From Chryseobacterium sp. OV279 (GTDB lineage Bacteria > Bacteroidota > Bacteroidia > Flavobacteriales > Weeksellaceae), in assembly GCF_900128945.1 (NCBI RefSeq), contig NZ_FQUD01000001.1, positions 930,001 to 994,000 of the forward strand: 64,000 nucleotides of DNA. The letters are read 5' to 3'. The translations under genes and the position numbers were made by a program. Under the pieces are notes generated by a model. That model was not told where the DNA came from. It saw nothing but the letters and a program-made list of their open reading frames with translations, and did not search any database. This document shows, piece after piece, positions 1-8,680 of this stretch (positions are counted from its first letter, which is position 1; the number at the start of each line of letters is the position of its first letter).

Positions 1-2
1 AA

Positions 3-77
3 AGGATTGGTGGAAATGTGGATTATGATAACAATAAAGAGGGTACTTGTTTCATTTTAACGTTCAAAAAACCGTAA
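3..77 (+). CDS. C-terminal end of a sensor histidine kinase (partial)
   Basis: Only the last 24 codons lie in the window; frame 3 is open from the left edge to a TAA at 75-77. The residues read IGG, an acidic stretch, then EGTCFILTFKKP. This matches the G2 box and final beta strand of HATPase_c domains (GTxFxLxFP-like). The gene ends 27 bp before a biliverdin-producing heme oxygenase on the same strand. That neighbour suggests the kinase is a bacteriophytochrome (BphP), which needs biliverdin as chromophore. The kinase tail is seen directly; the phytochrome identity is an inference because the sensory domains lie outside the window. Confidence 0.6.
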   Translation, partial: RIGGNVDYDNNKEGTCFILTFKKP

Positions 78-104
78 ATTTGGGAAAATTTAAAAACCTT
101 ATTT

Positions 105-656
105 ATGGTATCAGAGTATCTTAAGCAAAATACAGCGGAATATCACGATGCTGCAGAGAAACTTTTCAATTCTGAAAAAATTTTTAATAAAACTTTCACC
201 CTTGAGGATTACAAAAAGATCATTCATACGAATTATCTGATGCTTCTTCACAGTGAAGATAAAATATTCGGAAGCCTTTCTGATAAATATTCGGAGAAGC
301 TTCAACTTAACAACAGAAAGAAGCTTTCCCTTATCGAAAAGGATCTTGAAAGTCTTTCTCTGGAAAACCAAACTGTTTCCCATGATCTTGAATTTGACAA
401 CGAGCATGAAGCTTTAGGAGCGATGTACGTGATCGAAGGTTCTACTTTGGGTGGAAACGTGATTGCAAAACAGCTTTCTAAAACAGAAGGTTTTGATAAT
501 GTGACTTTCAATTTCTTCGGATGCTATCAGGAAAATACAGGCCCGATGTGGAAAAATTTCAAAGAGGTTCTGGACACTGAAGTGGCTGAAGACAACTACA
601 ATGAAGTCCTTTCAGGAGCAAAAAAACTATATACGTTTTTACTGAACGTCAATTAA
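105..656 (+). CDS. bphO: Biliverdin-producing heme oxygenase, BphO type
   Basis: This 183-residue protein has the length and layout of bacterial heme oxygenases, which open heme to biliverdin, CO and iron in the cytoplasm. His14 in the YHDAAE segment fits the proximal heme ligand. The glycine-rich distal helix is visible around residues 105-120 as GAMYVIEGSTLGGNVI. There is no signal peptide. It lies 27 bp downstream of a histidine kinase tail on the same strand, the arrangement expected when the oxygenase supplies biliverdin to a bacteriophytochrome. Heme iron recycling is the alternative role. The family call is firm; the phytochrome link is inference. Confidence 0.85.
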   Translation: MVSEYLKQNTAEYHDAAEKLFNSEKIFNKTFTLEDYKKIIHTNYLMLLHSEDKIFGSLSDKYSEKLQLNNRKKLSLIEKDLESLSLENQTVSHDLEFDNEHEALGAMYVIEGSTLGGNVIAKQLSKTEGFDNVTFNFFGCYQENTGPMWKNFKEVLDTEVAEDNYNEVLSGAKKLYTFLLNVN

Positions 657-675
657 TTTCATTGAACCCTAATTA

Positions 676-709
676 AATTCCTGAAAAATTGCCCACATTT
701 TCAGGAATT
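676..709. promoter_or_regulatory. Perfect 12-bp inverted repeat overlapping the mdh promoter
   Basis: AATTCCTGAAAA at 676-687 pairs perfectly with TTTTCAGGAATT at 698-709 around a 10-nt loop. No T tract follows, so it is a weak candidate for the bphO terminator. It spans the -33 element of the predicted mdh promoter, so it could equally be an operator or a structured transcript end. Confidence 0.5.
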
Positions 710-719
710 GTTAAATTTG
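689..719 (+). promoter_or_regulatory. Predicted Bacteroidetes promoter of mdh
   Basis: TTG at 689-691 is separated by 20 nt from TAAATTTG at 712-719, matching the Bacteroidetes sigma-A pattern (TTTG near -33, TAnnTTTG near -7). The predicted start leaves an untranslated leader of about 45 nt before the mdh ATG at 773. Confidence 0.55.
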
Positions 720-772
720 AGCGTTTCAATTTTTAGAGTAAACTAAAAAATAATTTAAAAAAAGTATACAAT

Positions 773-1699
773 ATGAAAGTAACTGTAGTTGGTGCAGGCG
801 CTGTAGGTGCAAGCTGTGCAGAATACATCGCAATGAAAAACTTCTGTTCAGAAGTAGTTTTAGTAGACATTAAAGAAGGATTTGCGGAAGGTAAAGCAAT
901 GGATTTGATGCAGACTGCATCGCTGAACGGATTCGATACAAAAATTACCGGAACAACAGGAGATTACAGCAAAACTGCAGGTTCTCATGTAGCAGTAATC
1001 ACTTCAGGTATTCCAAGAAAACCTGGAATGACGAGAGAAGAGCTGATCGGTATCAATGCAGGTATCGTGAAAGATGTTACTCAAAATCTGGTAAAACATT
1101 CTCCGGAAGTGATCATCATTGTGGTTTCTAATCCAATGGATACTATGGCTTATTTAGTACACAAAACCTCAGGTCTTCCTAAGCACAAAATCATCGGAAT
1201 GGGTGGTGCATTAGACTCTGCAAGATTCAAATACAGATTGGCTGAAGCTTTGGAAAGCCCGATCTCTGATGTAGACGGTATGGTAATCGCTGCACACAGT
1301 GATACAGGAATGCTTCCATTATTGAGCAAAGCGACAAGAAATGGTGTTCCGGTAACTGAATTCTTAGATGAGGAGCAACAAAAATACGTCATCGAAGAAA
1401 CTAAAGTAGGAGGTGCTACATTAACTAAATTATTAGGAACTTCAGCTTGGTACGCACCAGGTGCAGCAGTTTCTGTAATGGTTCAGGCTATCGCTTGCGA
1501 CCAGAAAAAAATGATCCCTTGTTCTTTAATGCTTGAAGGTGAATACGGACAAAATGATATCTGCTTAGGTGTTCCAGCTATTATCGGAGCAAACGGAGTA
1601 GAAAAAATCGTTAACGTAACACTTACTGCAGAGGAGCAGTTGAAGTTTTCTGAAGCAGCTAATGCTGTGAGAGAGGTGAACGGAGATCTTAAGTTTTAA
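773..1699 (+). CDS. mdh: Malate dehydrogenase
   Basis: The 308-residue protein is an LDH/MDH-family dehydrogenase that interconverts malate and oxaloacetate with NAD in the TCA cycle. The Rossmann motif GAGAVG is at residues 7-12 and Asp32 ends the second strand, favouring NAD over NADP. Substrate arginines fit Arg82 and Arg88 in the PRKPGMTREE loop, with Arg151 as the third. The catalytic pair is Asp148 and His175. Length is normal for the family. It is monocistronic, with a good promoter upstream and a strong hairpin terminator immediately downstream. Arg82 in the active-site loop supports malate over lactate as substrate. Confidence 0.95.
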   Translation: MKVTVVGAGAVGASCAEYIAMKNFCSEVVLVDIKEGFAEGKAMDLMQTASLNGFDTKITGTTGDYSKTAGSHVAVITSGIPRKPGMTREELIGINAGIVKDVTQNLVKHSPEVIIIVVSNPMDTMAYLVHKTSGLPKHKIIGMGGALDSARFKYRLAEALESPISDVDGMVIAAHSDTGMLPLLSKATRNGVPVTEFLDEEQQKYVIEETKVGGATLTKLLGTSAWYAPGAAVSVMVQAIACDQKKMIPCSLMLEGEYGQNDICLGVPAIIGANGVEKIVNVTLTAEEQLKFSEAANAVREVNGDLKF

Positions 1700-1722
1700 T
1701 TGATTTAAGCTTTATATAATAG

Positions 1723-1756
1723 CTCAGCGCGGCCTTTGGCCGCGCTGAGTTTTTTT
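1723..1756 (+). terminator. Rho-independent terminator of mdh
   Basis: CTCAGCGCGGCC at 1723-1734 pairs perfectly with 1738-1749 around a TTT loop and is followed by seven T residues. The stem core resembles the GGCC-rich palindromes at 1782 and 3795. Confidence 0.9.
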
Positions 1757-1781
1757 ATCTGAATTCTTTGTCGGAATTTTA

Positions 1782-1806
1782 TTTAGTTTCGGCGAGGCCG
1801 CAGGCC
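1782..1806. repeat. Degenerate copy of the TTTAGTTTCGGCG repeat
   Basis: These 25 bases match 23 of 25 with the left arm and loop of the palindrome at 3795-3819. The right arm that completes the hairpin there is missing here. The two copies bracket three minus-strand genes for small exported proteins. Confidence 0.6.
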
Positions 1807-1845
1807 ACTTTTATTATAAAAATGAATTTTATGAAGAGTGTAATT

Positions 1846-2439
1846 CTATTTGGACAATTCTGAGTAAACCAAATCAAGATCCTGAAATTTTAACTTACTA
1901 AAATTATCACTAGGAGTCTGAATCTCATCTAAGCTAACAAAAAGAATTGAATAATCTTTAGTATCAAACTCCTTTTGCATAATTTGATCAGCTCTATCTC
2001 TGGTTAATGTAACTGTCCTTTTATATTCATCATAATATTTCTTCTTGTTGTTGAAGTCAATAGGAATTGATGTTATCGTAATTTTATTAATTGAAGTTTG
2101 GGCAAATGCCTGAAATGCAATATATACAATATCTCTTTTGACCATTTCATTAATTGTTTTGTCCGAATCTCCCTCTATGGTAGGCTTGGAAACTTGAATG
2201 TGTAAGTTTTTCTCATCAGTATTTATGAATTTTAGAGTTCCTTGTTCAACCGTAAAATCATGAGCATCTTCTAGCATCTCTTTTACAGAGTTATATTTTT
2301 TTAATTCAGATGGACTGATATTTTGTGTTTGAGATGTTTCTATTTTTGTTTCGTTTTCTGTGGTAACTGATTCGTTTTTTTTATCATTGCTACAGCTTAA
2401 TAGTGCGCATATAGAAGCAATTAAGAGTGTTTTCTTCAT
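1846..2439 (-). CDS. Putative lipoprotein of unknown function
   Basis: The 197-residue protein starts with a lipoprotein signal, MKKTLLIASICALLSCSND, with the lipobox LLSC and Cys16 as the lipidation site. The residues after the cysteine are polar and acidic (SNDKKNES), typical of Bacteroidetes exported lipoproteins. I recognise no domain. The rest is a mix of charged helical stretches and short beta-type segments. It forms a co-directional group with the next two upstream genes, and all three are exported. AT content is higher than around mdh. The start is set by the signal peptide. Confidence 0.7.
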   Translation of the reverse strand: MKKTLLIASICALLSCSNDKKNESVTTENETKIETSQTQNISPSELKKYNSVKEMLEDAHDFTVEQGTLKFINTDEKNLHIQVSKPTIEGDSDKTINEMVKRDIVYIAFQAFAQTSINKITITSIPIDFNNKKKYYDEYKRTVTLTRDRADQIMQKEFDTKDYSILFVSLDEIQTPSDNFSKLKFQDLDLVYSELSK

Positions 2440-2487
2440 TTATAATTAAATTTTAGTTATTACTTTAAGTAATATAATAGTTTTATC

Positions 2488-3009
2488 TTAATTGATATCA
2501 ATTGTTTTTGCTAGGCTCTCAAAACTATTATTATCATAATAATCGAGTTTACTATATCCGTTCATATTGTTGATTGTATAAATGGCTTTTATATTTTTCA
2601 TGTCTTCATCCTCCATATATAATCCAGTGACAGGATTGTTTGGGAATTTTGCGGTATTAGATTTTTTAAAGAAAACTAATATTTGAAAATAGCCATTTGT
2701 GTAATCAGATTTAGCAGTTGAACAGTAGTCTTTTAATTGGTTCAAACTAATATCTTTATCAACTTCGAAAAGTGTCATTTGATTAAAATTACCATCACTT
2801 CTTATTTCCTTTTTACTGTCAATTACTTTCATTTTATCATTATTATATTTGGGTTGTATATCAATATGAGCATCGTTTTTACCTTCTTGATTTGATATTG
2901 TAAGGCCATCTATTGAGTTTGTTATTTGGTGTTGCTCTTTTTTATTATTGCTACAGCTTAGAGAAAATAATGTTATAGTAGACAGGATTAGATTAAGTTT
3001 TACGTTCAT
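2488..3009 (-). CDS. Putative lipoprotein of unknown function
   Basis: The 173-residue protein begins with a hydrophobic stretch ending in the lipobox SLSC at about residues 16-19, then SNNKKEQH. The lysine-rich post-lipobox segment closely resembles that of the lipoprotein encoded 48 bp downstream. No enzymatic motif is visible. The C-terminal half has alternating hydrophobic residues suggesting beta structure. The low-GC flanks and the bracketing repeat copies at 1782 and 3795 make this look like accessory DNA. Confidence 0.65.
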   Translation of the reverse strand: MNVKLNLILSTITLFSLSCSNNKKEQHQITNSIDGLTISNQEGKNDAHIDIQPKYNNDKMKVIDSKKEIRSDGNFNQMTLFEVDKDISLNQLKDYCSTAKSDYTNGYFQILVFFKKSNTAKFPNNPVTGLYMEDEDMKNIKAIYTINNMNGYSKLDYYDNNSFESLAKTIDIN

Positions 3010-3114
3010 AATTGTTGTTTTGCAATAGTTTAAAGCTACAGAATCTTTATGATTAAAAAATATGGAAAACCATAAGTAAATTCTTTTGTACTAATAAAAA
3101 CTACATCGAGTTTT

Positions 3115-3681
3115 TTATTTTATCCGTCTTAAAACGTCTAATAACTCAGGAATTTTATTCACCTGTGATTCGGTCCAGAAATAATGTTCATTATCGGTTA
3201 CACCGAAATCCTTTAAGTAAATAGAAATTCTTCTCGTATTTTTTTCAATGTAAAAATTAAATGATATTTCCTTAGAATTAAAAATATAGGTGGTAGATTG
3301 TTTCTTTTCTGTCTTATCTTTTATGTTGGGAATAACGTATAATTCTATAAACTGAATAAATTCTTCCACTTCATTTAAGTCAAGCCATGACGTTTTGAAA
3401 AACCTTCTTGATTTTCCCATAAAATCATATTTTGCATCCATATCAACCTGAATGGATTTTATTTTCTGATTGGTTTTTAAATTGATTGCTTCGACAGGGA
3501 AAAATGAAACTTCTTCACCCATACCTGATCTAAAATCTGCTGTAATATTCCAATTTTTATTGACTTGGGTAAAGTCTGCGCCATCAATGAATTTTCGTGT
3601 ACTAGAATTTAAATCGTCTTTTTGCTGCGCTGAAATATATAAGCATGAGAACAAAAAGAAAATAATGGGGATTCTTTTCAT
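3115..3681 (-). CDS. Secreted protein of unknown function
   Basis: The 188-residue protein has a Sec signal peptide (MKRIPIIFFLFSCLYISAQ) with cleavage expected after AQ, as is common in flavobacteria. The mature part has alternating hydrophobic and charged residues and no motif I can name. It is the most upstream of three co-directional exported-protein genes. No promoter of the TAnnTTTG type is obvious, although the upstream 60 bp is very AT-rich. Confidence 0.65.
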   Translation of the reverse strand: MKRIPIIFFLFSCLYISAQQKDDLNSSTRKFIDGADFTQVNKNWNITADFRSGMGEEVSFFPVEAINLKTNQKIKSIQVDMDAKYDFMGKSRRFFKTSWLDLNEVEEFIQFIELYVIPNIKDKTEKKQSTTYIFNSKEISFNFYIEKNTRRISIYLKDFGVTDNEHYFWTESQVNKIPELLDVLRRIK

Positions 3682-3794
3682 GATAATTAATTTAAATTTT
3701 CAGTTTAAATATAATAACATGTATGGTATGAATATTACGGGAATCCATACTAGAGGACTCTTGAGTGACTTTTTGAGGGTTTGATGAGTATATG

Positions 3795-3833
3795 TTTAGT
3801 TTCGGCGCGGCCGGAGGCCGCGCCGAAACTAAA
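3795..3833. terminator. 18-bp perfect palindrome, probable bidirectional terminator and repeat copy
   Basis: TTTAGTTTCGGCGCGGCC at 3795-3812 pairs perfectly with 3816-3833 around a GGA loop. Arm ends rich in T and A allow it to act in both directions. It lies just past the end of the S41 peptidase gene on the minus strand, and its left half is repeated at 1782-1806. Confidence 0.7.
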
Positions 3834-3849
3834 TAAAATAATACTCCCC

Positions 3850-5571
3850 TTACTTCATCGCTTTCAAAACCCTCTCAAATTCCAGATCCTTTTTCTGAAT
3901 CACATCCTCATCCGTATACCTGATCAGTTCATCAATTCTTACCCCTACTTTTTGGGTTTGTGAATTATCATCATAGAAAATGCCGTTTGCGGTAAATTCA
4001 AGACTGTACTCTGCGTTGAGTGGTACACTTGTAATATCTCCGTCAGCACCGGCTGTTTTCTGGCCTATCGTAACGGCTTGTGGGAAGACTTTTTGCAGGT
4101 TCATGGTATTCCATTCACTCATGCTTAAAGTTTCGGGATTTACAATGAGGAAAACTTTTCCTTTGTATGGATGAACGGTTTTATTTTCAATCTTTGGATA
4201 GTAATGTCCAAACTCATTATAGCTGAAAGGAATGTAAGTGCCGATATTGCGGATATTAGGCTTGTAGTATTTTCCAAAATGATTTTCTACAGGAGAAAAG
4301 TATTTGTAGATATAATGAAATACAAATCCACCCCAATCCGGATAACCTCTCATGTCAAAGACGATTGCTTTTTTGGAGGAGGCTTCTTTAAAGATTTTGT
4401 CCATATGATCATCCAGCTGATCATCGGGAACACTTTCGCTGATATAGCGTACATTATGAATTTTAAAATAAGTAAGATCAGCATGAGTCATTGTATGCGA
4501 ATCTTTTATCCGGATTTTTTCTTTTATATATTCTGTAACAGTGGCAAGCTGCTGTTTGTCGGAGAAATTGAGAAAATCAACTTTTACAGACTGAGATTTA
4601 TGATTGTGTTTTGACTGTATGGTAAGTTCTTTCTGCGCAAGATCATCCGTCCAGATCAGGTTTTTCTGGTAATCTGAAAGCCTGTATAGGAGTGTTTCCG
4701 TATTGGATGCAGAAAGTAATTCCTGTTTTTCTTTAATGACTGCAGGAATGCTTTTACCATTGATCTCCGTTATCCTGTCTCCGGTATGGATATTTGCTTT
4801 AGAACAGATTTCAGGTAAGATAAGATCAGTAATGAGTAAATAATCGTTAGAAATGACATAATCGAATGGAGGAAAATAGGCACGGTGGTAAATTTCATTC
4901 TTATAATTCAGCTGATTATAAAAATCAAATGCATGGGTATCTTCCATTTTGGCAACAGCTTTAGCCAGAATAATGTCAAAATCTTTCCTTGATGAACAAT
5001 GAATAGTTTGCTCCAATAAATTAGCAAAATAGGCATCAGCATCTTTAGGCATCAGGTATTTGTGAGGATAAAGATAATCTATGGAGCCCTGGATTTTTGC
5101 AAATATGAGAAGTCTCTCCGGTAAAGGATAGTTTTTATCTTTCGCTAATGGGTCCTTTTTTTTATCAGCAGGCTTTTGTTCTTTTTCAGAATCTGAAACA
5201 AATCTGTGAGCATAAATATTGTTAAGCAGAGCTTTATTTTCAGAACTGACTTTTTTATTCTTCTTATACCAATTGAAATTCTGATTGGCTGAAAGTATAT
5301 CTTTTTCCAGATCAGTGGCCAGAGCTATTGAAAATTGATTGTTCAGATTTTCAGTGAGGATTGTGATTACCGAGTTGGCATCTGACTGGTTATTCACTTT
5401 TTCAACGGTCTTTAAAAATAAGCTGTCAGCATCTGTTTTTCCACCTGCTATATCAGGATGATAATATTTTAGAAAATTCCAGGTTTTGATGAAAAGATGA
5501 TACTGGTCTTTTTGACCATAAACTGATGACTGAATTAAGATAAGAAAAAATAGAGGTATTAGTTTTTTCAT
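3850..5571 (-). CDS. S41-family (C-terminal-processing) peptidase, exported
   Basis: The start at 5571 is chosen because the signal peptide MKKLIPLFFLILIQSSVYGQ begins there; an upstream in-frame ATG at 5733 would bury it. The mature protein of about 570 residues has a helical N-terminal part, a PDZ-like segment (ICSKANIHTGDRITEINGKS), then the S41 core. In the core, VFLIVNPETLSMSEW carries the candidate nucleophile serine (SMSEW aligns with the usual TASASE-like turn). GQKTAGADGDI fits the conserved G-T-G-G loop. It probably cleaves proteins in the periplasm or at the outer membrane. A strong terminator separates it from the RDD gene upstream. Confidence 0.8.
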   Translation of the reverse strand: MKKLIPLFFLILIQSSVYGQKDQYHLFIKTWNFLKYYHPDIAGGKTDADSLFLKTVEKVNNQSDANSVITILTENLNNQFSIALATDLEKDILSANQNFNWYKKNKKVSSENKALLNNIYAHRFVSDSEKEQKPADKKKDPLAKDKNYPLPERLLIFAKIQGSIDYLYPHKYLMPKDADAYFANLLEQTIHCSSRKDFDIILAKAVAKMEDTHAFDFYNQLNYKNEIYHRAYFPPFDYVISNDYLLITDLILPEICSKANIHTGDRITEINGKSIPAVIKEKQELLSASNTETLLYRLSDYQKNLIWTDDLAQKELTIQSKHNHKSQSVKVDFLNFSDKQQLATVTEYIKEKIRIKDSHTMTHADLTYFKIHNVRYISESVPDDQLDDHMDKIFKEASSKKAIVFDMRGYPDWGGFVFHYIYKYFSPVENHFGKYYKPNIRNIGTYIPFSYNEFGHYYPKIENKTVHPYKGKVFLIVNPETLSMSEWNTMNLQKVFPQAVTIGQKTAGADGDITSVPLNAEYSLEFTANGIFYDDNSQTQKVGVRIDELIRYTDEDVIQKKDLEFERVLKAMK

Positions 5572-5641
5572 GTTTTCTGTAGAAATAATGACCGAAAAGA
5601 TATGATTTTTCTGATGATAAAATTTCACAGTCGATATAAAA

Positions 5642-5670
5642 ATAAAAACGCACCCTGAGCGCGTTTTTAT
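5642..5670 (-). terminator. Terminator of the RDD-family gene
   Basis: ATAAAAACGC at 5642-5651 pairs perfectly with GCGTTTTTAT at 5661-5670. Read on the minus strand, the stem runs directly into a T-rich tract, just past the stop at 5687. Confidence 0.8.
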
Positions 5671-5686
5671 GTTGATTTTCAGTAGA

Positions 5687-6628
5687 TTATTTTTTGAGTA
5701 TTTCTCTCCATTGGTAAATAGGTTTGACAACATTATAAGAATAATACTTTCTTGCTATACCAATATCGAATCCTGAGCCGATCACGACGTTGAGTATGCT
5801 TTGATCTGTTTTATAGACATTGCTGCTGATAAATGTTTCAACGGCCTCTTTGACAACCTGGTCATTTTCAATATTGCCGTTGAATTCCTGTTTTTGATCC
5901 GTTCTGATGTATATCGTATAGACAGGTTTTTTATTGTCAGGCGGAAAGTAATTCATTGAAAGAGTAGTTCTTAAAACATGGTCCTGCTGAGAAATTTTTT
6001 CATAAACAGGAATCAATTCTTTTATTTCACTGTTGCTGTTAAAATTATAAACGGATGTTATGATGATAAGGGAAAGAAGTCCACCTGTGATATAAAACGG
6101 TAACTTCTTCAGTGGAGGCATCATTGTAACGGAAGTATTTCTATGGTCCCGAACAACATAAGTTTTCATTAAGATATCGTGCAGGGACTGTCTTGTTTCT
6201 TTGTTGAAGATGTAAAAAACGATGATTCCTATACCTGATGCAAAAATAATGATCGACTGGACTATATTAATAACAGAGAATGCATCTGATCCCGGAATTT
6301 TAAATCCGTTCAGAAAAAATGGAGTAGTGAGGATTAAAGTTCTGATGAATGAAGTTTTTAAATCAATCGTTTTTCCTTCAATATCAGTCACTTGGATCTT
6401 CATGAATTTTTTACCCAAGGTCTGACCATTATTGATCTTAGAATTTAAAATTGAAAAATAAGCCAGAGAAATAACCCAGCCAATGAATTTGGCGCTTTCT
6501 CCCATGGAGATAAATATATTTTCAAAGATGAATCCTAATATAAACCCTAGGATTCCAAGGATCAGCGAATCAATAAGTAAGGCCCATATTCTTGTCCAGA
6601 AACCGGATAAAAACAAATTGTTTTTCAT
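5687..6628 (-). CDS. RDD-family integral membrane protein
   Basis: The start at 6628 (MKNNLFLSGFWTRIWALLID) is chosen because the RDD domain begins there; an ATG at 6664 adds twelve residues with no homology signal. The first ~150 residues hold several hydrophobic helices with the family's Arg in WTRIWALLIDS and Asp in LLIDSLILG. GQTLGKKFMKIQV is the conserved cytosolic loop. A further helix near residue 190 leads to a soluble C-terminal domain of about 110 residues with no recognised fold. The role of RDD proteins is mostly unknown, with some linked to ion transport. Confidence 0.8.
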   Translation of the reverse strand: MKNNLFLSGFWTRIWALLIDSLILGILGFILGFIFENIFISMGESAKFIGWVISLAYFSILNSKINNGQTLGKKFMKIQVTDIEGKTIDLKTSFIRTLILTTPFFLNGFKIPGSDAFSVINIVQSIIIFASGIGIIVFYIFNKETRQSLHDILMKTYVVRDHRNTSVTMMPPLKKLPFYITGGLLSLIIITSVYNFNSNSEIKELIPVYEKISQQDHVLRTTLSMNYFPPDNKKPVYTIYIRTDQKQEFNGNIENDQVVKEAVETFISSNVYKTDQSILNVVIGSGFDIGIARKYYSYNVVKPIYQWREILKK

Positions 6629-6736
6629 TTTGGTATTAATTTTTAGAGCCCCGAAATTAATCAAATTTCTGCCGTTGTCCTAAAATAAAAGAGAATACCA
6701 GACGATTTATTGGCCCATCAGCCGTATTTGAATGAG

Positions 6737-7657
6737 TTACTTTTTGTGTTTTCGCACGAAATTCCAAACGGCATTCGAAAATTCCGCATTTTTCTCATAA
6801 TACAAAAGATGTCCGCCATCAATGGATACCACTTTCTGATCGGGGAACTGAAACGTTTTGTAATGCTGTGTTCCTACAGCTTTATCGTTTTTCCCGGTGA
6901 TAATTAATACCGGAACATGAATATCTTTGGTGAGCAGCGCATGATCAGAGTAATACTCCGGATAATCTTTCGGTTTCGAAATTACGGCCATCCCGAAATC
7001 TATGATTCTTGGATGAAGAGAATCTATTTTATCGGTTTGTTTAATGGTTTCAATATCTTCGGTGAGAAATTTATACCCGATTCTTTTCTTTCTTAATGCG
7101 GCACTTATTTTTGACAGCTCAGCAGAAAGACTGTCTTCAGGAACGGCTTTATTAGGCTGTTTCAGCAGGCTGTTTCCATATTCAATCTGTTCCTTTAAAG
7201 ATTCATTGTTGAGAAAATGAAGTGTGATATTAGCCAGAATCAGTCCTTTCGTGTGCTGAGGATATTTTTTAGCATAATGAGTCGCAATAATTCCTCCGAA
7301 AGAATGAGCCAGCAGGAAAATCTTATCAAGTTTTAGATGCTGTCTGAGTTCTTCAATATCCTGAACCATGGCCTCCAGATGATAATTATCCGATGTCCCC
7401 GATTGCCCGGAACCCCGCTGATCCATATAGATCATCTTCATATTTTTTTCAAGACTGCTTCCGCCCAAAAGCTCAAATGAAGGATATCCCTGCCCCGGAC
7501 CTCCCGGAACGTAAATGCATGCTTCTCCTTTTCCTGAAACTTTATAATTGATTCTTACATGATCGGAAGTTTCAAAAGTCCTTTCCATATTGCTTTTCTG
7601 TGCCGAAACAACGGTGACAGCCAAAAATAATAACAGAAATAAGTAGATGTTTTTCAT
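6737..7657 (-). CDS. Exported alpha/beta hydrolase, prolyl-aminopeptidase-like
   Basis: The start at 7657 places the signal peptide [20 protein letters not shown] at the N terminus. The mature protein of about 287 residues has the full alpha/beta hydrolase set. [14 protein letters not shown] is the oxyanion-hole region typical of proline iminopeptidases, [10 protein letters not shown] is the nucleophile elbow with Ser in [16 protein letters not shown] supplies Asp, and [10 protein letters not shown] supplies His. [11 protein letters not shown] is also characteristic of that subfamily. It probably removes N-terminal residues from peptides, or acts on esters, in the periplasm. Substrate is not predictable. 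Confidence 0.85.
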   Translation of the reverse strand: MKNIYLFLLLFLAVTVVSAQKSNMERTFETSDHVRINYKVSGKGEACIYVPGGPGQGYPSFELLGGSSLEKNMKMIYMDQRGSGQSGTSDNYHLEAMVQDIEELRQHLKLDKIFLLAHSFGGIIATHYAKKYPQHTKGLILANITLHFLNNESLKEQIEYGNSLLKQPNKAVPEDSLSAELSKISAALRKKRIGYKFLTEDIETIKQTDKIDSLHPRIIDFGMAVISKPKDYPEYYSDHALLTKDIHVPVLIITGKNDKAVGTQHYKTFQFPDQKVVSIDGGHLLYYEKNAEFSNAVWNFVRKHKK

Positions 7658-7735
7658 AGTATAATAACAGTTGAAAGACATGGTTTATTACTTTAAGATA
7701 GATTGTTTTTTAATAGTCATTTCAACGGAGACCAT

Positions 7736-7984
7736 TCATTTTAAATTTCTTCTTTTAATTTCTTTTTCAAATCCTTTCCAGTTAATGATACTGATGATGA
7801 GCAAGGGAAGAATACAGATTGGTACGATCAGGATCGGAGTAAAGCCTTTACTGACTGTCAGTACAATAGTTGCAAAAAACAACAGCATTGTAGAGGCGCC
7901 TAGTATAACGGTTAGGACCTTGAGTTTCTTTTCATTATTAATCAACTCTTCATCAGTGTATTCGGTTATTAGTTTGTTTCTCAT
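7736..7984 (-). CDS. Small two-helix membrane protein, unknown function
   Basis: The protein is about 82 residues with two hydrophobic segments, around LTVILGASTMLLFFATIVL and TPILIVPICILPLLIISII, ending in a basic tail. The start MRNKLITEYTDEEL at 7984 lies just beyond the stop of the upstream membrane-protein gene (7986). A start at 8008 would overlap that gene by 23 bp, so the pair is probably translationally coupled. No family recognised. Confidence 0.6.
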   Translation of the reverse strand: MRNKLITEYTDEELINNEKKLKVLTVILGASTMLLFFATIVLTVSKGFTPILIVPICILPLLIISIINWKGFEKEIKRRNLK

Positions 7985-7985
7985 A

Positions 7986-8582
7986 TTAGTTTTTATTGAT
8001 GACTTCAAGGTGGCCGATACTTCCGACAGGAGCTATTTTAATCTTTTTTTCGCCCTTTTTGATATAAAAGTAATAGATGCTGTTAATGTCGATCAGATAG
8101 ACCGGATTCGTTTCTCCGGAGCTGGCGGTAAGGATGTAGTTCTCTTTTAAAGTTTGGGTATCCAGCCTTTTTTTAATTTTCTCTCCCTGCCCAATTCCTA
8201 ATCCTACAAACAGAGCTAAAAGCTCAAATCCAGCGAGTATCACAAATGAAGGAATCATTGCTTTTCGCAGGTCACGTTTATCAAGATCAGGGTTCAGTCT
8301 GTAGCTTTTCAATATTTTCTGAACCACATTTGTATAGCTGTATTTAATAATTAAAAGTTGAATTAAAAAGAAAAGAAGCACTACTGAAAGCACCACGAGG
8401 ATGAGTATAGGATTGGAAATCATGTCTGAAACAGGACTGATGAGAATGTCGGTAAGGGAAGAATACTTAAGAATATTGATTCCTAAAGGATAAAAAAGAA
8501 TAGTTTCCTTTAATAATCCTAGTATTATTAAATATATATATCCTAACGGAAGAAATGCTTGAATTTTTTCTAAATATTTCAT
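7986..8582 (-). CDS. Integral membrane protein, unknown function
   Basis: The 198-residue protein has hydrophobic segments near residues 10-30, 55-80 and 110-130. These are followed by a soluble tail of about 65 residues that is rich in beta-type residues (ENYILTASSGETNPVYLIDINS). It precedes a small two-helix membrane protein almost without a gap, so the two probably form one transcript and perhaps one complex. No family recognised. Confidence 0.6.
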   Translation of the reverse strand: MKYLEKIQAFLPLGYIYLIILGLLKETILFYPLGINILKYSSLTDILISPVSDMISNPILILVVLSVVLLFFLIQLLIIKYSYTNVVQKILKSYRLNPDLDKRDLRKAMIPSFVILAGFELLALFVGLGIGQGEKIKKRLDTQTLKENYILTASSGETNPVYLIDINSIYYFYIKKGEKKIKIAPVGSIGHLEVINKN

Positions 8583-8627
8583 TGCACTAAGATATTATTT
8601 TTCCACTATCAAAAATAAAATCAAAAT

Positions 8628-8655
8628 AAAAAAGAGCGGTATAAAAACACCGCCC
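8628..8655 (-). terminator. Terminator of the GG-leader peptide gene
   Basis: On the minus strand GGGCGGT (8655-8649) pairs with ACCGCTC (8640-8634) with one G-T pair, followed by six T residues. It lies 26 bp past the stop of the peptide gene at 8681. Confidence 0.75.
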
Positions 8656-8680
8656 TCAAGATTTATCTAACAAAAATTTT

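Noticed and set aside
3850-5733. Longer start for the S41 peptidase at 5733
   Set aside because: The upstream 54 codons place 54 residues before a clear signal peptide, overlap the RDD gene and cross a terminator.
6222-6425. Opposite-strand frames within the RDD, protease and VgrG genes
   Set aside because: They lie antisense to well-supported genes and have no signal, motif or start context.
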